Positions 20,930 through 32,526 of a stretch of 64,000 nt of DNA are shown piece by piece (the first letter of the stretch is position 1; every line of letters begins with the position of its first letter). Source of the stretch: Flaveria trinervia (Eukaryota; Streptophyta; Magnoliopsida; Asterales; Asteraceae); NCBI GenBank assembly GCA_025506515.1, contig JACCIX010000331.1:52680-116679 (forward strand). Reading direction: 5' to 3'. The notes under the pieces were generated by a model. It did no database searches and was not told where the DNA came from. It saw only the letters and a list, made by a program, of their open reading frames with translations. The position numbers were made by a program, and so were the translations under genes.

Positions 20930-21832
20930 TGTTGGACCAAAAGAACCAATGAGCCAAGATCAGAAAACCTCTAAGTCCCACATGGTATCACAACAACTGC
21001 TGAAAGCCTCATCAGCAGTTTGACAAGTGCTGAAGACTTCAACAGCTGAAGATCAAGTGCTGAAGACTGCATCAGCTGAAGAACTAAAGTGCTGAAGTAC
21101 AACAGCTGAAGAACGCAAGTGCTGAAGCTGAAAGACCAAAGTACTGAAGTACAACAGCTGAAGAGTTTACAAGTGCTGAAGATCAACAACTGATGTACAA
21201 AGTCTGAAGACAAAGACTGAAGACATCAGCTGATGACATCTACTGAAGTCATCAGCTGATGAAACACCTGAAGGTCAAAGTCTGAAGATCAAGTACTGAA
21301 GCCTCAGTAGTTTGTCACAACTGCTGAAGAGTACTTCTTCAGTAGTTGTGATATCAGTAGTTTTATATTTCTAGTTTCAGTAGTTTTATGTTTCAGTAGT
21401 TTTGTAAAACGACTGAAGAGCTTGTTCTTCAGTCGTTGTAGTTTCAGTAGTTTCTAATCAGTAGTTTTATATTCTGCACTTAACACTCTGATATGTTCTC
21501 AGTAGTTGTGAACATTTCAGTAGTTTGTTAAGACTTAGTTATTTTGTAATAGATCTGCCAGTTGTCACTTTCCGTGATAACAGCAGTGATTGTTGCACTC
21601 TATATAAGGAGTGACAACCCATTGTAATATGTGAATGATTTGAATGATTTGATTAGAAATATTCTATATCTATAAACATTCCTTGAATCAGAAATATATA
21701 TTCTCTCACTATAACCGTATGTGCTCTTAATGCATACAAGTATCGATTACTTGCTACAATTTGTCTAATTCCTGTTCTTATTCCGCTGCTTTGAACTCTA
21801 ATACATCAAACTTGTGATCGCTGATCCTGTCA
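20930..21832 (+). repeat. S1 5' LTR
   Basis: A 903-base LTR built from GCTGAAG/CTGAAGA words, with CAGCTGAAGA and AAGTGCTGAAG alternating at 20990-21240 and CAGTAGTTTT words at 21300-21500. Two hairpins lie at 21317-21349 and 21408-21437; the second has 12-base arms (AACGACTGAAGA / TCTTCAGTCGTT). Long open frames on the - strand are read-throughs of the repeat. Confidence 0.93.
21601..21608 (+). promoter_or_regulatory. S1 LTR TATA box
   Basis: TATATAAG in the context CACTCTATATAAGGAGTG. Conserved at 33197-33204, in the solo LTR at 41516-41523, and in S2 (- strand, 60350-60357). Confidence 0.75.
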
Positions 21833-21834
21833 AA

Positions 21835-21846
21835 TGGTATCAGAGC
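21835..21846 (+). promoter_or_regulatory. S1 primer-binding site (tRNA-Met)
   Basis: TGGTATCAGAGC two bases after the LTR end at 21832. A leader of about 220 bases without a gene follows to the gag ATG at 22067. Confidence 0.9.
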
Positions 21847-22066
21847 AGGTTAATCATTGATCGATCTAATAATTGATCATTGAAACTGCTATTCAAGATC
21901 TAAGTTTGATTGAATTAGCTTTTGTTTTTGCAAGAAACGGTTATAGAGATTGAATTTTCTGTATTTCTGGTCATCCATCCTGAGATCTTTTCTCGGTTTT
22001 CATTGAGTTTGTTGTGGTCTGTGTAAAACTTTTAAAAGCTTGAATTAAATTGTTTTTGAACTGAAA

Positions 22067-24833
22067 ATGACTACTCCCTCCAATGATCCTCACAATACTG
22101 GTTCCTCAACCAAGCCACCAATGCTGGTTAGGAATGAGTATAACATATGGCAACGACGAATGCTCCATCACCTGTCTGTTAACAACGCAGGTTGTTGGAC
22201 ATCAGTGGTTCATGGTCCACACAAGCCTATGGTGAATAACCCGGAAACCAATCAAATGGTTCCGAAGAGGAGGGAGCAATACTCAGATGAGGATAAGAAG
22301 TTGCTTGAAATTGATGCAAAAGCCCATGGAATTCTGGCCATGGCACTGCCCAATGAAATGTATTCTGGGCTAATGCATCATGAAACTGCCCATGACCTCT
22401 GGAATGCCTTGAAAGAACAATTTGGAGGAACAGATGAGGTCTTGGCAAATAATAGAGAATCCTTGCCCAACAATATGAGACATTCTCTCATAGAAAGGGT
22501 GAGACACTGACACAAAAATTTGAGCGGTTCTCTTGTTTGATCTCTGAATTAAAAATGGTCAAACTTGAGTACACAAACATTCAGATGAATAACAGATTTC
22601 TCAGATCACTGCCTGAGAGATGGGACACATATACTATTGTCCTATGCTCCAGTGCAAGTTTGGACAAACTATCTCTCACCCAACTCCATGGGAAACTACT
22701 CACGTTTGAGAGAGAGATAGAACAGAAGAGAAAGTTGTCTTCATCTGGAAAGCTCACTGAAGACTTTGTACCAGGCAACACTGCCTTGGTGGGTCATGAG
22801 TCAGAATATGCTTCATTTGAATGCCAGTATGATGAGCATATTAATTTCTCTTCAAACACTTCTGATTCTGCATTTGTGAGTGTTGATGGTCAGTTTACTG
22901 GGTGTAATAATGACAATTTATGCTTCATTATGGATGATCTCAAGGGGATTGCTAATGATGACTTAGAAGAGATGGATATTTTGAGCCAAATGGCCTTGAT
23001 AAATATCAGATCTCAGAAGTCTCAAAAAGAACTGGAAGAAAATTCCCAGGACTCTCTGGCAAAACCAAAGTTGGTTTTGACAAGAGCAAGTTGAGGTGTC
23101 ACAAATGCCAAAGGCTTGGACACTTTGCAAGAGAGTGTAGATCAACTGGATCTAACTCCACTGCACCTTTTGTGACTTTTCCTGGCAATAGTCAACAACA
23201 GAGAGGGCAACATCCTGTCACTTCTAGTCATCATCCTCAACAACAATCTCCTGCATATTTTGTTCCTCAGGGTCAAATGCCATATCCTTACCCTTGTTAT
23301 TACATGCCACAGTCAAATCAAGTTCAAGTTCCTATGGCACCACAACCTCATGCACTACCAGAACCTCAGCCATCCCAATCTCATCAACAAACTCAACCTC
23401 AACAACACAGCTTCTTCACCCCAGAGTTGTTGACTGGAGCAGTTTACCAGATGACATGTCTAGTCATGAACAACTGTTCTCCGGTGCTGGTCAACATGGT
23501 GGTGACAGTCCTTTTGGGAATCTAGCTCTTATGGCTTTGGAGTCTGCTGATACTTCATTTTCTAATGCCTCTACACCTCAGGTATCACAGGTATCATTTG
23601 AGGCAAAAGCCAAATTATGTTCTGAACCATGCATAGCAGCATTTGCTTCCATTAGAGAAGCAAATGTAGCTTTAATTAATAAGAACATTGAGCTAGAACA
23701 AATAATTTCCAAAAACAAAGCTGAGTTTGAGTCTGTGCTTAAAGATAAAAATGATGAGATTTATAAACTAAAATGCCAAATAATTGATGATAAGGCTAGA
23801 GAAGAGGTACTTCTAGAGAAGTACAAAGATCTCAAAGAAACCCTTGCAGTTACCCAGGTAGAGTGTGATAGATGGGTACAATCATGCAAAGGTTTTGAAA
23901 TGCTTCTTAGTAAGCAATCTGCTTCCAATGTGAAGTTTGGCATTGGTTACAATCACACTGCTCCACTTACAGATTTTACTCCAAGAGCAGAAGTAGAATC
24001 TGATGGTGAGAGTGATAACCAATCCATCACATTATGTGATCTACTTTCTGATACAGCACAATCAGAAGTAGCAGTCAGCATCAAGCCCTCTTTAAACCTA
24101 TCAGCTGATGTTGATGGTTCAAATGCTGACACTCACATGATCAATAAGTTGATCAACTCAGGAGTTAATTCTGAAGGTCCTGAAAGGACTAGAGAGCAGG
24201 ATTTAACACCTGAAGTTCAAACTTCAACTGCTGTCAGTACTGATAAGAAGAAAACTGCCAGTAGAAAGAGTTTGAAGACTACTAAAGAGGCAGTCAAGAA
24301 AGCAAACAATGCTTCCAAAGCATTGAAGAACAAGTCTTCAGTTGCTTCACCCTCTTTAGTTGATGATCAACCTAAGATGAAGAAGAAACCATGTGAAGTA
24401 TGTGGTTTGTTCAATCATCTTACAGATGATTGTTGGTACAAAAGAGGTTCCAAACTCAAACAAAAAGAAGAAATTAAAGAGAAAATGGTAAAAATGAAAA
24501 CTAAGTTTGAGACCACATTTGTATCAGCAACATCAAATCCTGTAACCCTAAGTCCTCAAAGAAATCCAAAAAGGAAGGGGTAAACAGGTGACAGCTGAGA
24601 GTGCTCAGAAGAAGAAGGTGCAACATAGGAACTTATCAAACTCCATTGGCAATGTGTCTGATGAGCTGAAAGCTTTATCACAAAATCAGACACAACTGGT
24701 CATGATGGTTCAACATCTGTTGGGTAGAGTTAACCAACTAGATGCTCCTATGTTGAAACCACAGAAAAGGGGGTCCAAGCCAAGGATTCCTCTTCTTCAC
24801 CATCTTCTTCCTCTCAGGCTGTTGTTCAAATAA
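22067..24833 (+). pseudogene. S1 gag, long SIRE-type
   Basis: The start ATG at 22067 (MTTPSNDPHNTGSS) follows the leader. The N-terminal domain (NEYNIWQRRMLHHLSV) and a UBN2-like helical domain (LWNALKEQFGG; 22537-22780) are followed by a CCHC knuckle (CHKCQRLGHFAREC, 23093-23140), a Pro/Gln-rich stretch, a coiled coil (about 23640-23900, with IELEQIISKNKAEFE) and a second CCHC motif (CEVCGLFNHLTDDC, about 24391-24432). Frameshifts at about 22507, 23093, 23440 and 24583 break about 920 codons into five frames; most look like 1-2 base indels. Gag coats the RNA in the particle. Confidence 0.85.
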
Positions 24834-24906
24834 ACCTGTTAGTTTACCATCTATTGATGAGACCAGGCCCAAAACCAAAAAGGTTTGGGTCTCCAAAACT
24901 AACTGA

Positions 24907-25170
24907 TTGTTTATTATTGTAGGTCCTTCAACATGCCAAAGTAGCATCTGGTATGTAGACAGTGGGGGATCTATGCACATGACTGGGAATAGCTCTCTTC
25001 TTCATGACTACTCTCAAGGAAAGAAGGGATTTGTTTCTTTTGGCAATGATGCTAGGGGTTACATCATTGGTAAGGGCTTTGTCTCTAATGGAGAAATCAA
25101 ATTTGATGATGTTAATCATGTGGAAAATCTCAAGTACAATCTCTTGTGTCAGTCAAATGTGTGATAAAGG
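24907..25170 (+). pseudogene. S1 protease
   Basis: Copia-type protease start WYVDSGGSMHMTG near 24950, keeping the catalytic Asp-Ser-Gly although a usually Cys or Ala position is Gly. It continues through LHDYSQGKKGFVSFGND and ENLKYNLL and is then shifted into the next frame at about 25150. Confidence 0.85.
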
Positions 25171-26436
25171 CCATGTTGCTCTTTTCACGAGTCAAAACTG
25201 TAGGATTCTGTCATCCAAAGTTTTGCACTTGATTGACAAGGTGTTGGATGATCACACTCTCCTGAGAGCCAACAGGACAGGAAGAGTGTATGCCTTAGAT
25301 CTTTCCAAGAAAATAGATCTCAAAGGCAATCCTTGCCTATTTTCCAAAGCCTCTTCTCAAGAATCTATACTGTGGCACAGAAGGCTTGGTCATGTTAATC
25401 TCAAAAACATGAATCAGCTTACCCACAATAGTTTAGTCAGAGGCTTACCAATAAAGGAGTTCCACTGTGATGCAACCTGCACTGCTTGTTTAAAAGGAAA
25501 ACAACACAAAGTCTCATTCCTCCTATTGAAGTGCCTAAGTCCACTGCCTGCTTGCAATTACTGCATATGGATCTATTTGGTCCTGTGAGAGTAATGAGCA
25601 TGGCAAAGAAGAAATACTGTCTGGTAATTGTGGATGATTACTCCAGATTTGTATGGACTTTCTTTCTACATTCAAAGGATGAGGCTGCTCAGAAGATTAT
25701 TCACTTTGTGTTGTATATGAGAAGCAGTATTCCCTTCCAGTCAAGTGTATTAGGAGTGACAATGGAACTGAATTCAGAAATCATACACTTGATGACTTCT
25801 ATCTTTAAAGGGAATCAAAAGGCAGTTTAGCATTCCAAGGACTCCAGAACAAAATGGAGTAGTGGAGAGAAAGAACAGGACCCTCATTGAAGCTGCAAGG
25901 TCCATGCTGGCTGACTCTGTTTGCCGCTGACCTTTTGGGCTGAAGCTGTCAACACAGCTTGCTATGTGCAAAATAGAGTTTTAGTAAATCAGAGGTTGAT
26001 GAAGACTCCATATGAAGTCCTCCATCATTTGGCTCCTCTGATTTCATTTTTCAAAGCATTTGGGTGTCCCTGTTTTATTCTCAACACAAAGGATCAACTC
26101 CATAAATTTGATCCTAAGGTGGATGCAGGGTATTTTGTTGGTTATTCATCTACTTGCAAGGCATACAGAGTCTTCAACTGTAGAACAAAGATGGTTGAAG
26201 AAACTCTACATATTAAGTTCAATGAATCTCCAAAGGACAAGATTCCACAAAGCCTGTGGAGTTATTTGATTTGGACATACTGCAATATGTTCCTTATCAA
26301 ACTCCTGCTGTTGCTCCTGTCAACAGTTCACCACCTGGTGGTACTGCTGGTGCTGATGATGATGATGATTGCAGTACTCACCTCTTCAGGTTTAGTGATC
26401 AACTGCCTGATTCAGCTAGACCTGATGTTCCTGTAG
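25171..26436 (+). pseudogene. S1 GAG-pre-integrase domain and integrase
   Basis: The zinc-binding pre-integrase domain has LWHRRLGHVN (His pair, about 25370-25400) and CTACLKGKQHK (Cys pair, about 25480). A frameshift at about 25510 precedes the core: LHMDLFGPVRVM, then LVIVDDYSRFVWTFFLHSK with the first Asp. The second Asp motif lies in a frameshifted stretch near 25755, and the Glu motif around 25850 (TPEQNGVVERKNR) is in yet another frame. The C-terminal FKAFGCPCF and YFVGYS motifs are at 26050-26160. An acidic, Ser-rich linker follows (26256-26579). Confidence 0.85.
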
Positions 26437-26587
26437 CTCCAGTAGCACCATCCACAACAAATGCTGATGAGATCTCTTCGAATTCAACTTCCTTTGAATT
26501 ACCATCCACTGATTGGTTTCAAGGAAATGATTCACCATCACCATCTGTTACTGCTGAGCAGCTACAAACACTTGCATAGATCTCATT

Positions 26588-27403
26588 GTGTATCAAGATC
26601 TGAAGAATCACCCTATGTCTCAAATCATTGGTGATATCACAGCTGGAGTATCAACAAGAAGTCAATTGTCAAATTTCTGCTTCTATGCTCTCTTCATCAG
26701 TCAGCAAGAGCCAAAGAATTATCACATTGCTTTAAAGGACAATGGATGGGTTGATGCCATGCAGCTTGAGCTTCTTCAGTTCAAGAAACAGCAAGTGTGG
26801 GAACTGGTTCCTCTACCTCCAGGTAAGTGTGCAATAGGCACTAAATGGGTGTTTAGGAACAAAACTGATGAAAATGGGCTTATTGTTAAGAACAAGGCCA
26901 GACTGGTTGTTCAGGGGTTTGCACAAGAAGAAGGTATTGATTATGATGAAACCTTTGCCCCTGTAGCCAGACTGGAAGCAATTCGATTGTTTTTAGCTTA
27001 TGCTGCTTATCAAAACCTTAAAGTTTTTCAAATGGATGTCAAAAGTGAATTTTGTATGGAAAAATTAAAGAAGAGGTTTATGTATGTCAACCTCCAGGCT
27101 TTGAGGACAAAAACATCCTAATTGGGTGTATAAGCTTGATAAGGCTCTTTATGGGTTAAAACAAGCTCCTAGAGCCTGGTATGAGACATTATCAAATTTT
27201 CTTGTGGAAAATAATTTCACTAGAGGCTCCATAGATAAGACTTTATTCATTAAGAAAGCTGGGCAGCATAATCTACTGTGTTCAAATTTATGTAGATGAT
27301 ATCATTTTGCATCCTCTGATCCAAAGTTGTGTGATGCCTTTACAAAGTTGATGCAACAGAAGTTTGAAATGAGTGCCATGGAGAGTTACAATTCTTTCTG
27401 GGG
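26588..27403 (+). pseudogene. S1 reverse transcriptase
   Basis: Copia RT: LELLQFKKQQVWELVPLP, GTKWVFRNKTDENG, RLVVQGFAQEEGIDYDETFA, VARLEAIRLFLAYA, MDVKSEF. A short deletion near 27055 ends the first frame at 27121. The thumb region LYGLKQAPRAWYE and the catalytic YVDD (27289-27300) are intact in neighbouring frames. The FEMSAM motif that follows is typical of the SIRE lineage. Confidence 0.85.
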
Positions 27404-28230
27404 TTGCAAATCAAACAAAAGGCTGATGGAATTTTCATTCATCAGTCCAAATACACAAAAGATCTTTTGCAAAAGTTTGATTTACAAAACTGTAAGCCTT
27501 GTTCTACCCCCATGTGCAGCACCACACAACTGGATACAGATCAGAAAGGTAAAGTGGTTGATGAAACACTTTACAGATGTATGATTGGGTCCTTGATGTA
27601 TTTAACAGCTTCTAGACCAGATATTATGTTTGCTACGTGTTTGTGCTAGATTCAGGCTGCACCTAAAGAGTCTCATCTGATTGCAGTCAAGAGGATCTTT
27701 AGATATCTGCAAGGCACTCCATCTCTAGGTTTATGGTATTCTACTGGACATTCTGGTAAATTAGTTGCTTTTTCTGACAGTGACTATGCAGGGTGTAAGT
27801 TGACCAGGAAATCAACTTCTGGTGGATGTCAATTCCTAGGCAACTGCTTGATTTCTTGGCAGCAAGCAAGAAACAGACCTCAGTTGCTACATCAACTGCT
27901 GAAGCAGAGTACATTGCAGCTGCAAGTTGTACATCTCAGGTACTCTGGCTTCAAAACCAACTTTTGGATTATGGCATTACAGAGACTAAGACTCCATTGT
28001 TAATGGATAGTGCTTCAGCTCTTTGCATTGTCAAAAATCCAGTCCAGCACTCTAGGACCAAACATATAGAGATCAGACATCATTTTATAAGGGATTGTTT
28101 TGAAAAAGGTCTGATTGATCCTAAGTTTGTGCCTAGTGCTGATGAGCTTGCAGACATCTTTACTAAGCCTTTGGATAGTTCAACTTTCCAAAACCTGGTG
28201 TTAAGGCTTGGTATGCTGCAGCTAGAATAA
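27404..28230 (+). pseudogene. S1 RNase H
   Basis: KQKADGIFIHQSKYTKDLL, then MIGSLMYLTASRPDIMFATC, a stop at 27647, SDSDYAGC near 27775 (first Asp motif, in another frame), and 27826-28230 with STAEAEYIAAASCTSQVLWL, MDSASALCI and the C-terminal RTKHIEIRHHFIRDCFEKG. It ends at a TAA at 28228-28230, the end of pol. Confidence 0.87.
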
Positions 28231-28981
28231 GTGACAACTACTGATGATCTTGGTAATAAGTACTGATGATCATTGGTAACTATGTCATATATAAGTACTG
28301 ATGAGTTCTTTTACCCTCAGCAGTTTTTATAACTACTGAAGGCTAAATGTCTCACAAGTACTGAAGTACTTCATCTGTTCTAAATATGATGTAGTTACAA
28401 CTACTGATGCAGTTAAAACTACTGAAATCAGTATAACAGATAATACTGATGTCCTATGAAACAACTAAAATCAGCCAAAAAGGCTGATGAATGTGTTGAG
28501 GACAGTATGAAACAGCTGAAAAGCTAAGAATTGACGAAAACAGCTGATGAGAAATTTCTCCTCAGTCGTTTGTACAACTGCTGTTTCATTCTAAACAACT
28601 GAAGCAATACCATGTCTTCAGTAGTTTTTAACTACTGATGACTAATACCAAGTCTTCAGTTGTTTACAACAGCTATGACAAAACCACTGTCTTCAGTAGT
28701 TTCATAACTACTGATGCCAAACACCATGTCCTAGTTGTTTCAATCATCTGAAGTCAAAACCACGGTCTTCAGTAGTTTTCTAACTTCTGATGCCTAACAC
28801 CACGACTTCAGCTGTTTCAACGTCTGAAAGGATAATACCATGTCAACGGTCGTCTAAAATTACTGATGACTAACCCCACATCCTTCAGTCGTTTTCTCCG
28901 TACCTATATATCCCTGACCTAATACTTCAATGCTTATCTTCTTCAAACCTAACGTTCCTCTCCAAAACTTCTCTCCTCTCA
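28231..28981 (+). promoter_or_regulatory. S1 pol-ORF3 spacer with LTR-like motif words
   Basis: About 750 bases without an ORF. It is filled with the same words as the S1 LTR (ACTACTGATG, CTTCAGTAGTT, AACTGAAG, CAGCTGA), often as CTTCAGTAGTTnnnAACTACTGATG inverted pairs. A CT-rich stretch (CTTCTTCAAACC...CTCTCCTCTCA) lies just before the ORF3 ATG. It could be an internal promoter or leader for ORF3. No TATA box as clear as in the LTR was seen. Confidence 0.5.
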
Positions 28982-29821
28982 ATGGCGTCCATGCAACTTA
29001 AACCGCGACACAACTGTGTTGCCTACCTTACTAAATCGCCTGTCTGGGCTAAGTTCGATACTGCTATCGATCTTATGTTCTAGTCCCAATACAAAACGGC
29101 ATTTCTTCTGAACCCCATACTACATGCCGAATCCCTTCAACAATTTTGGATGAACGTTACTATTACCACTGGGGAGAACAACACACCATCTCTCCAGTCG
29201 GTCGTCAACAACAAAGAAGTAGTCATCACTCCTGCAGTTATCCGCCAAATTCTTCATCTGGATGATGCTATTTCTCCTGCTGGATATCCGAAGGGCACCA
29301 CAGATCTATCCTTTGCCCAACATGGATATCAAGGCAATCTCAGTGCCTCCACTATTATGAAGAAACACTTCCATGACGCTGAACGTCTAATTTTTCACAT
29401 GGTGAATGTATGTTTGGCTCCTAAGACGTCGTCTTGGGATCAAATGTCGACCAAATGGCAGCAGGTAATGTATTCTATTCTTGAGCAACAACCGCTAAAC
29501 TTTTCAGAAATAATATTTTCGGAGCTCAAGGATATGGCTCAAAAACTAACTGCCAACCGTTGGATACTATATCCACGGTTCATAATGGCCATCATTGCAA
29601 ACCAGCTTAATGCTGAGGGACTTGTTGGCTTGGGAGTCCCTGCTACGGCTGTTCTGCCGGAAGTATACTCCCGGCACAACTCTGACCAGACACTCAAAAT
29701 GGCTGCCAAGCTGCGAAAACCCACGCAACTGGAACCCACAGCCACCACCTCCAAATCAAAAGTCCCCACCAAACCCACCAAAAGAAACCCAAAACGGCTA
29801 CTCAGGGAATTGAGTCCCTGA
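28982..29821 (+). pseudogene. S1 ORF3, N-terminal helical domain
   Basis: Third ORF after pol, in the place where SIRE-type elements carry an env-like gene. The frame opens at the ATG at 28982 (MASMQLKPRHNCVAYL), has one in-frame TAG at codon 34 (29081-29083), then runs open to 29821 (280 codon positions). Notable segments: LQQFWMNVTI, AVIRQILHLDDAIS, LNFSEIIFSEL and ILYPRFIMAI, followed by a basic Lys/Pro-rich tail (TKPTKRNPKRLLREL). The C2 ORF3 has matching segments (IQQTFW, DIRRVLGLGDDA, FSFSSMIFSYL, YPRFLQMIF) in the same order. No signal peptide or membrane segment is evident in this part. Its function is unknown; calling it env is positional only. Confidence 0.75.
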
Positions 29822-31120
29822 GGATGCCCCTGCAACACAAACGCAGGATATATCCACTAGTCCAAACCCCCTAGTGGATACAATGACTCTTCCAGGCATA
29901 GCCGCTCAGGATTCCTCTCAACAGGAGCCTACAACAACCACACAAGGGCTACCTACATATCTGGGATCTTCCTCACTTGAGGAGATTGCCATTGAAAGCA
30001 CCAACCTCCCCAGGTGCACACTGCTTCTATCCCTTCACCCCAAACAACCGCCCCTCACAGCCCAACTTTAATAGTTGCACAAGTGCTGACTCAACTGCAC
30101 TCCTCACCCCCTCCCCAGAAACCACTTACTACTGGGAACACCTCTACAATTGAGGGGGAGGAACACAGTGCATTTGAGAACCCACAGCACAGGGGTTTAC
30201 CACTTCTATCTCCTGGTGTAGATAAGGAGCTTAGAATTCTAGTGAGGCTGCCACCTCTTCTGAATCAGCACATGATCAGAATGAGGCTGGTAACAGTGCT
30301 AAGACCTCACTAGAGGCAACAGCTGATGATGGACATTGTCTGAGGCTGGAAGTCCCCAGTACCAAGCACAAGGGGCACATGCAAACTGGTCTACACCCAG
30401 TGCATGTAAATCCTGCTCCAAGCAGGAGGTCAGATGATTCAGCTTCGGCTGATGATGACCTGGGATTTTTCTACGATGTTCTTGCCCAGAACACAATCCT
30501 TGAAGAGAAAGTCAGTAGGCTACAAAACCTACTTGACCAACTCTCACAAGGAGAAAGACCATCTGCCTCTACCAACCCACAGATGGCACCTTCACTTGAA
30601 GGTTCCCCAAACACTGAGCCACTCCAAACTCAACCACCTGCCTCTGCTTCAGGCCCTATTTCTCAGGAACAGAACCCTCCTGAGCAAATAGGTGTTGTAC
30701 TTCAAAATTCCCTCCCTCTCATCACACCCATAATCACTGATATTGTGACTAAAGCCATTGATGAGAGGCTTTCCTCAACTTTACAACCCTTGATTGATGC
30801 TGCTGTGCAAAAGACACTTTCTGCGGTACAAACCCTTCCTCCAATGCATCCAAAAAGGGGGAGAGTACTGCAGTGAAAGAAAAGAAGAGGAAAAGAACAG
30901 AGGAAAAGAAGGAAGAGAAGCAAGCCCAAGAGGAGGAGAAGAAAAGCAACCTTTGCTCACTACAAGAGAAAGAAAAGTGCTGATGATCATACTGCTGAAG
31001 ACAAATCCTTGGAGAGCTGGTAAAAGAAGCTGACACTACACACAGTCGATCCATGGATAAAATAATTGAACAACTCTTCAGGCAGGGGTTTGATACAACC
31101 ACATTGATAGTGAGATCAGA
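29822..31120 (+). pseudogene. S1 ORF3, middle part: Pro/Ser-rich linker and coiled coil
   Basis: Frames 29874-30071, 30014-30313 and 30379-30876 follow one another with small shifts. The last carries DSASADDDLGFFYDVLAQNT, a heptad-like stretch (VSRLQNLLDQL), a Pro/Gln-rich stretch and a hydrophobic segment (ITPIITDIVTKAI), ending KRGRVLQ. S2 has the same succession (62713-63189). After A5G5 at 30854-30863 a Lys/Glu-rich stretch continues in another frame. Confidence 0.65.
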
Positions 31121-32311
31121 AGGTTGGAAGTGCAAGAGATACAAACCCGATGGGCTGGGTATGATGCTCTTGAAAAAGAGAGATTGGAAATAATGATCCG
31201 CTTCATTGCAAAATACTTAGGAAGATCGTTAATGGAGATTCGCGCGTGGACCAGGGACACTATTCTGGCTATAGCCACCAGAATCTGTCTGTCTGAGCAA
31301 TTCAACAAAGGGATTATTGTGGATGCCCTTGATGAGGCTGGGGCGGGTAAAAGGTTGGAGATGGCTAAACTCACAAAGGCGAAACTTACTACAAAAATGC
31401 TGGATCAACCTTCCCTTCCACCCACTCAAACAGAGCCTATCCTCAAATCTCCCAACCAATCTCTAAGCCAAAATCCACATCCTCATTCTTGAAAACCAAT
31501 TCCTTCACCAACCCAACCATCATCCAGTGATGCACCTAGAAGGAGGAGAAGGGTGCTGAGGATGGAAGAAGAAGAAGAAGAGGAGGATGAAGATGATAGT
31601 CTGCCACTCTCTGCTGTTCTAAAGCTACCAAACCCCGAAGTCAAACCATGATCACACCTGACTCTCAAAGGGAAATGGTCAGAGTCAAGATAGAAGATGA
31701 AGAACAGCAGAAACAGCACGATGAGCAACCGTTGAAGATGGTTGACAAGGATTTCCTCAGTCATCATCTATTCAAGCCATGAAAGGGCATGCTCAAAGGC
31801 TGTACACTCTCAGGCACACTTTTCAGTATCAGAAGGAGAGAGTGAGAGTATGGCCAGACCCCAGGGTGAGTTCTAGAATCCATAAAAGAACCATTCCACA
31901 CAGATACAATGGCCAGGTCAGAAAAACAATAGATTCTACTATCATGTTGGCCATTGTAGTCTCACCTTGGGAGATCATTGATGAATTCAAGAAATCTCAC
32001 CAAGCAAAGATGACCCCTCAAGCTTTACTAGAAAACAAGATGATAAGAAGGGGTTGTTATATAAAAAGCTTGAAGACATCCAGAAGAATGAGCTCCAGTT
32101 ACTCCTTGAAGGCAACCATCCTGATGAATTTGTATATAGGGAGGTAACTACGGTGGAGCTGAAAAATGGCAGGACCATGAAGTACTTATCAGAGTACTAT
32201 GGTCCAGAGTTCTTCTTCGAAGGAGGAGTAGAAGAACTCTCTCAGGAGGAACAAGTTGTTCTCCTTGAGGCCTATGTTCGAGAGTCTTACAGACTCATTA
32301 TGGGGAAGTAA
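31121..32311 (+). pseudogene. S1 ORF3, C-terminal part
   Basis: 31124-31492 has a helical region (MIRFIAKYLGRSLMEIRAW) conserved in S2. After an acidic stretch with frameshifts, 31779-32147 starts MKGHAQRLYTLRHTFQYQKE and includes VWPDPRVSSRIHKR. 32054-32311 has ELQLLLEGNHPDEFVYREVT and MKYLSEYYGPEFFF and stops at TAA 32309-32311. S2 shows the same blocks at 61114-62230. It resembles no enzyme family I can name. The reading may extend further in another frame, because NLMNGITTC...FPKTEF is present in S1 and S2 past the stop. Confidence 0.65.
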
Positions 32312-32526
32312 ATCTCATGAATGGGATAACAACTTGTGTCCAGTTCCCCAAAACAGAGTTCCCATTCATACCCTGCCAAACAAATATCTGAGATTTCTTC
32401 CCAGGCCGGAGCTTACATGGGTCATCTTCTCTACTGATCAAGAAGGAAAAAGACCAACATTTTGCCAACAATAAGTGGGATAATAAATAATTTAGAGGTT
32501 TTGGCTGCATTGGTTCAGGGGGAGTT
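32312..32526 (+). other. S1 3' untranslated region and polypurine tract
   Basis: Short region after ORF3 ending in GGTTCAGGGGGAGTTT (about 32511-32526) directly before the 3' LTR. S2 has the same tract on the - strand at 61063-61078. Confidence 0.85.
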
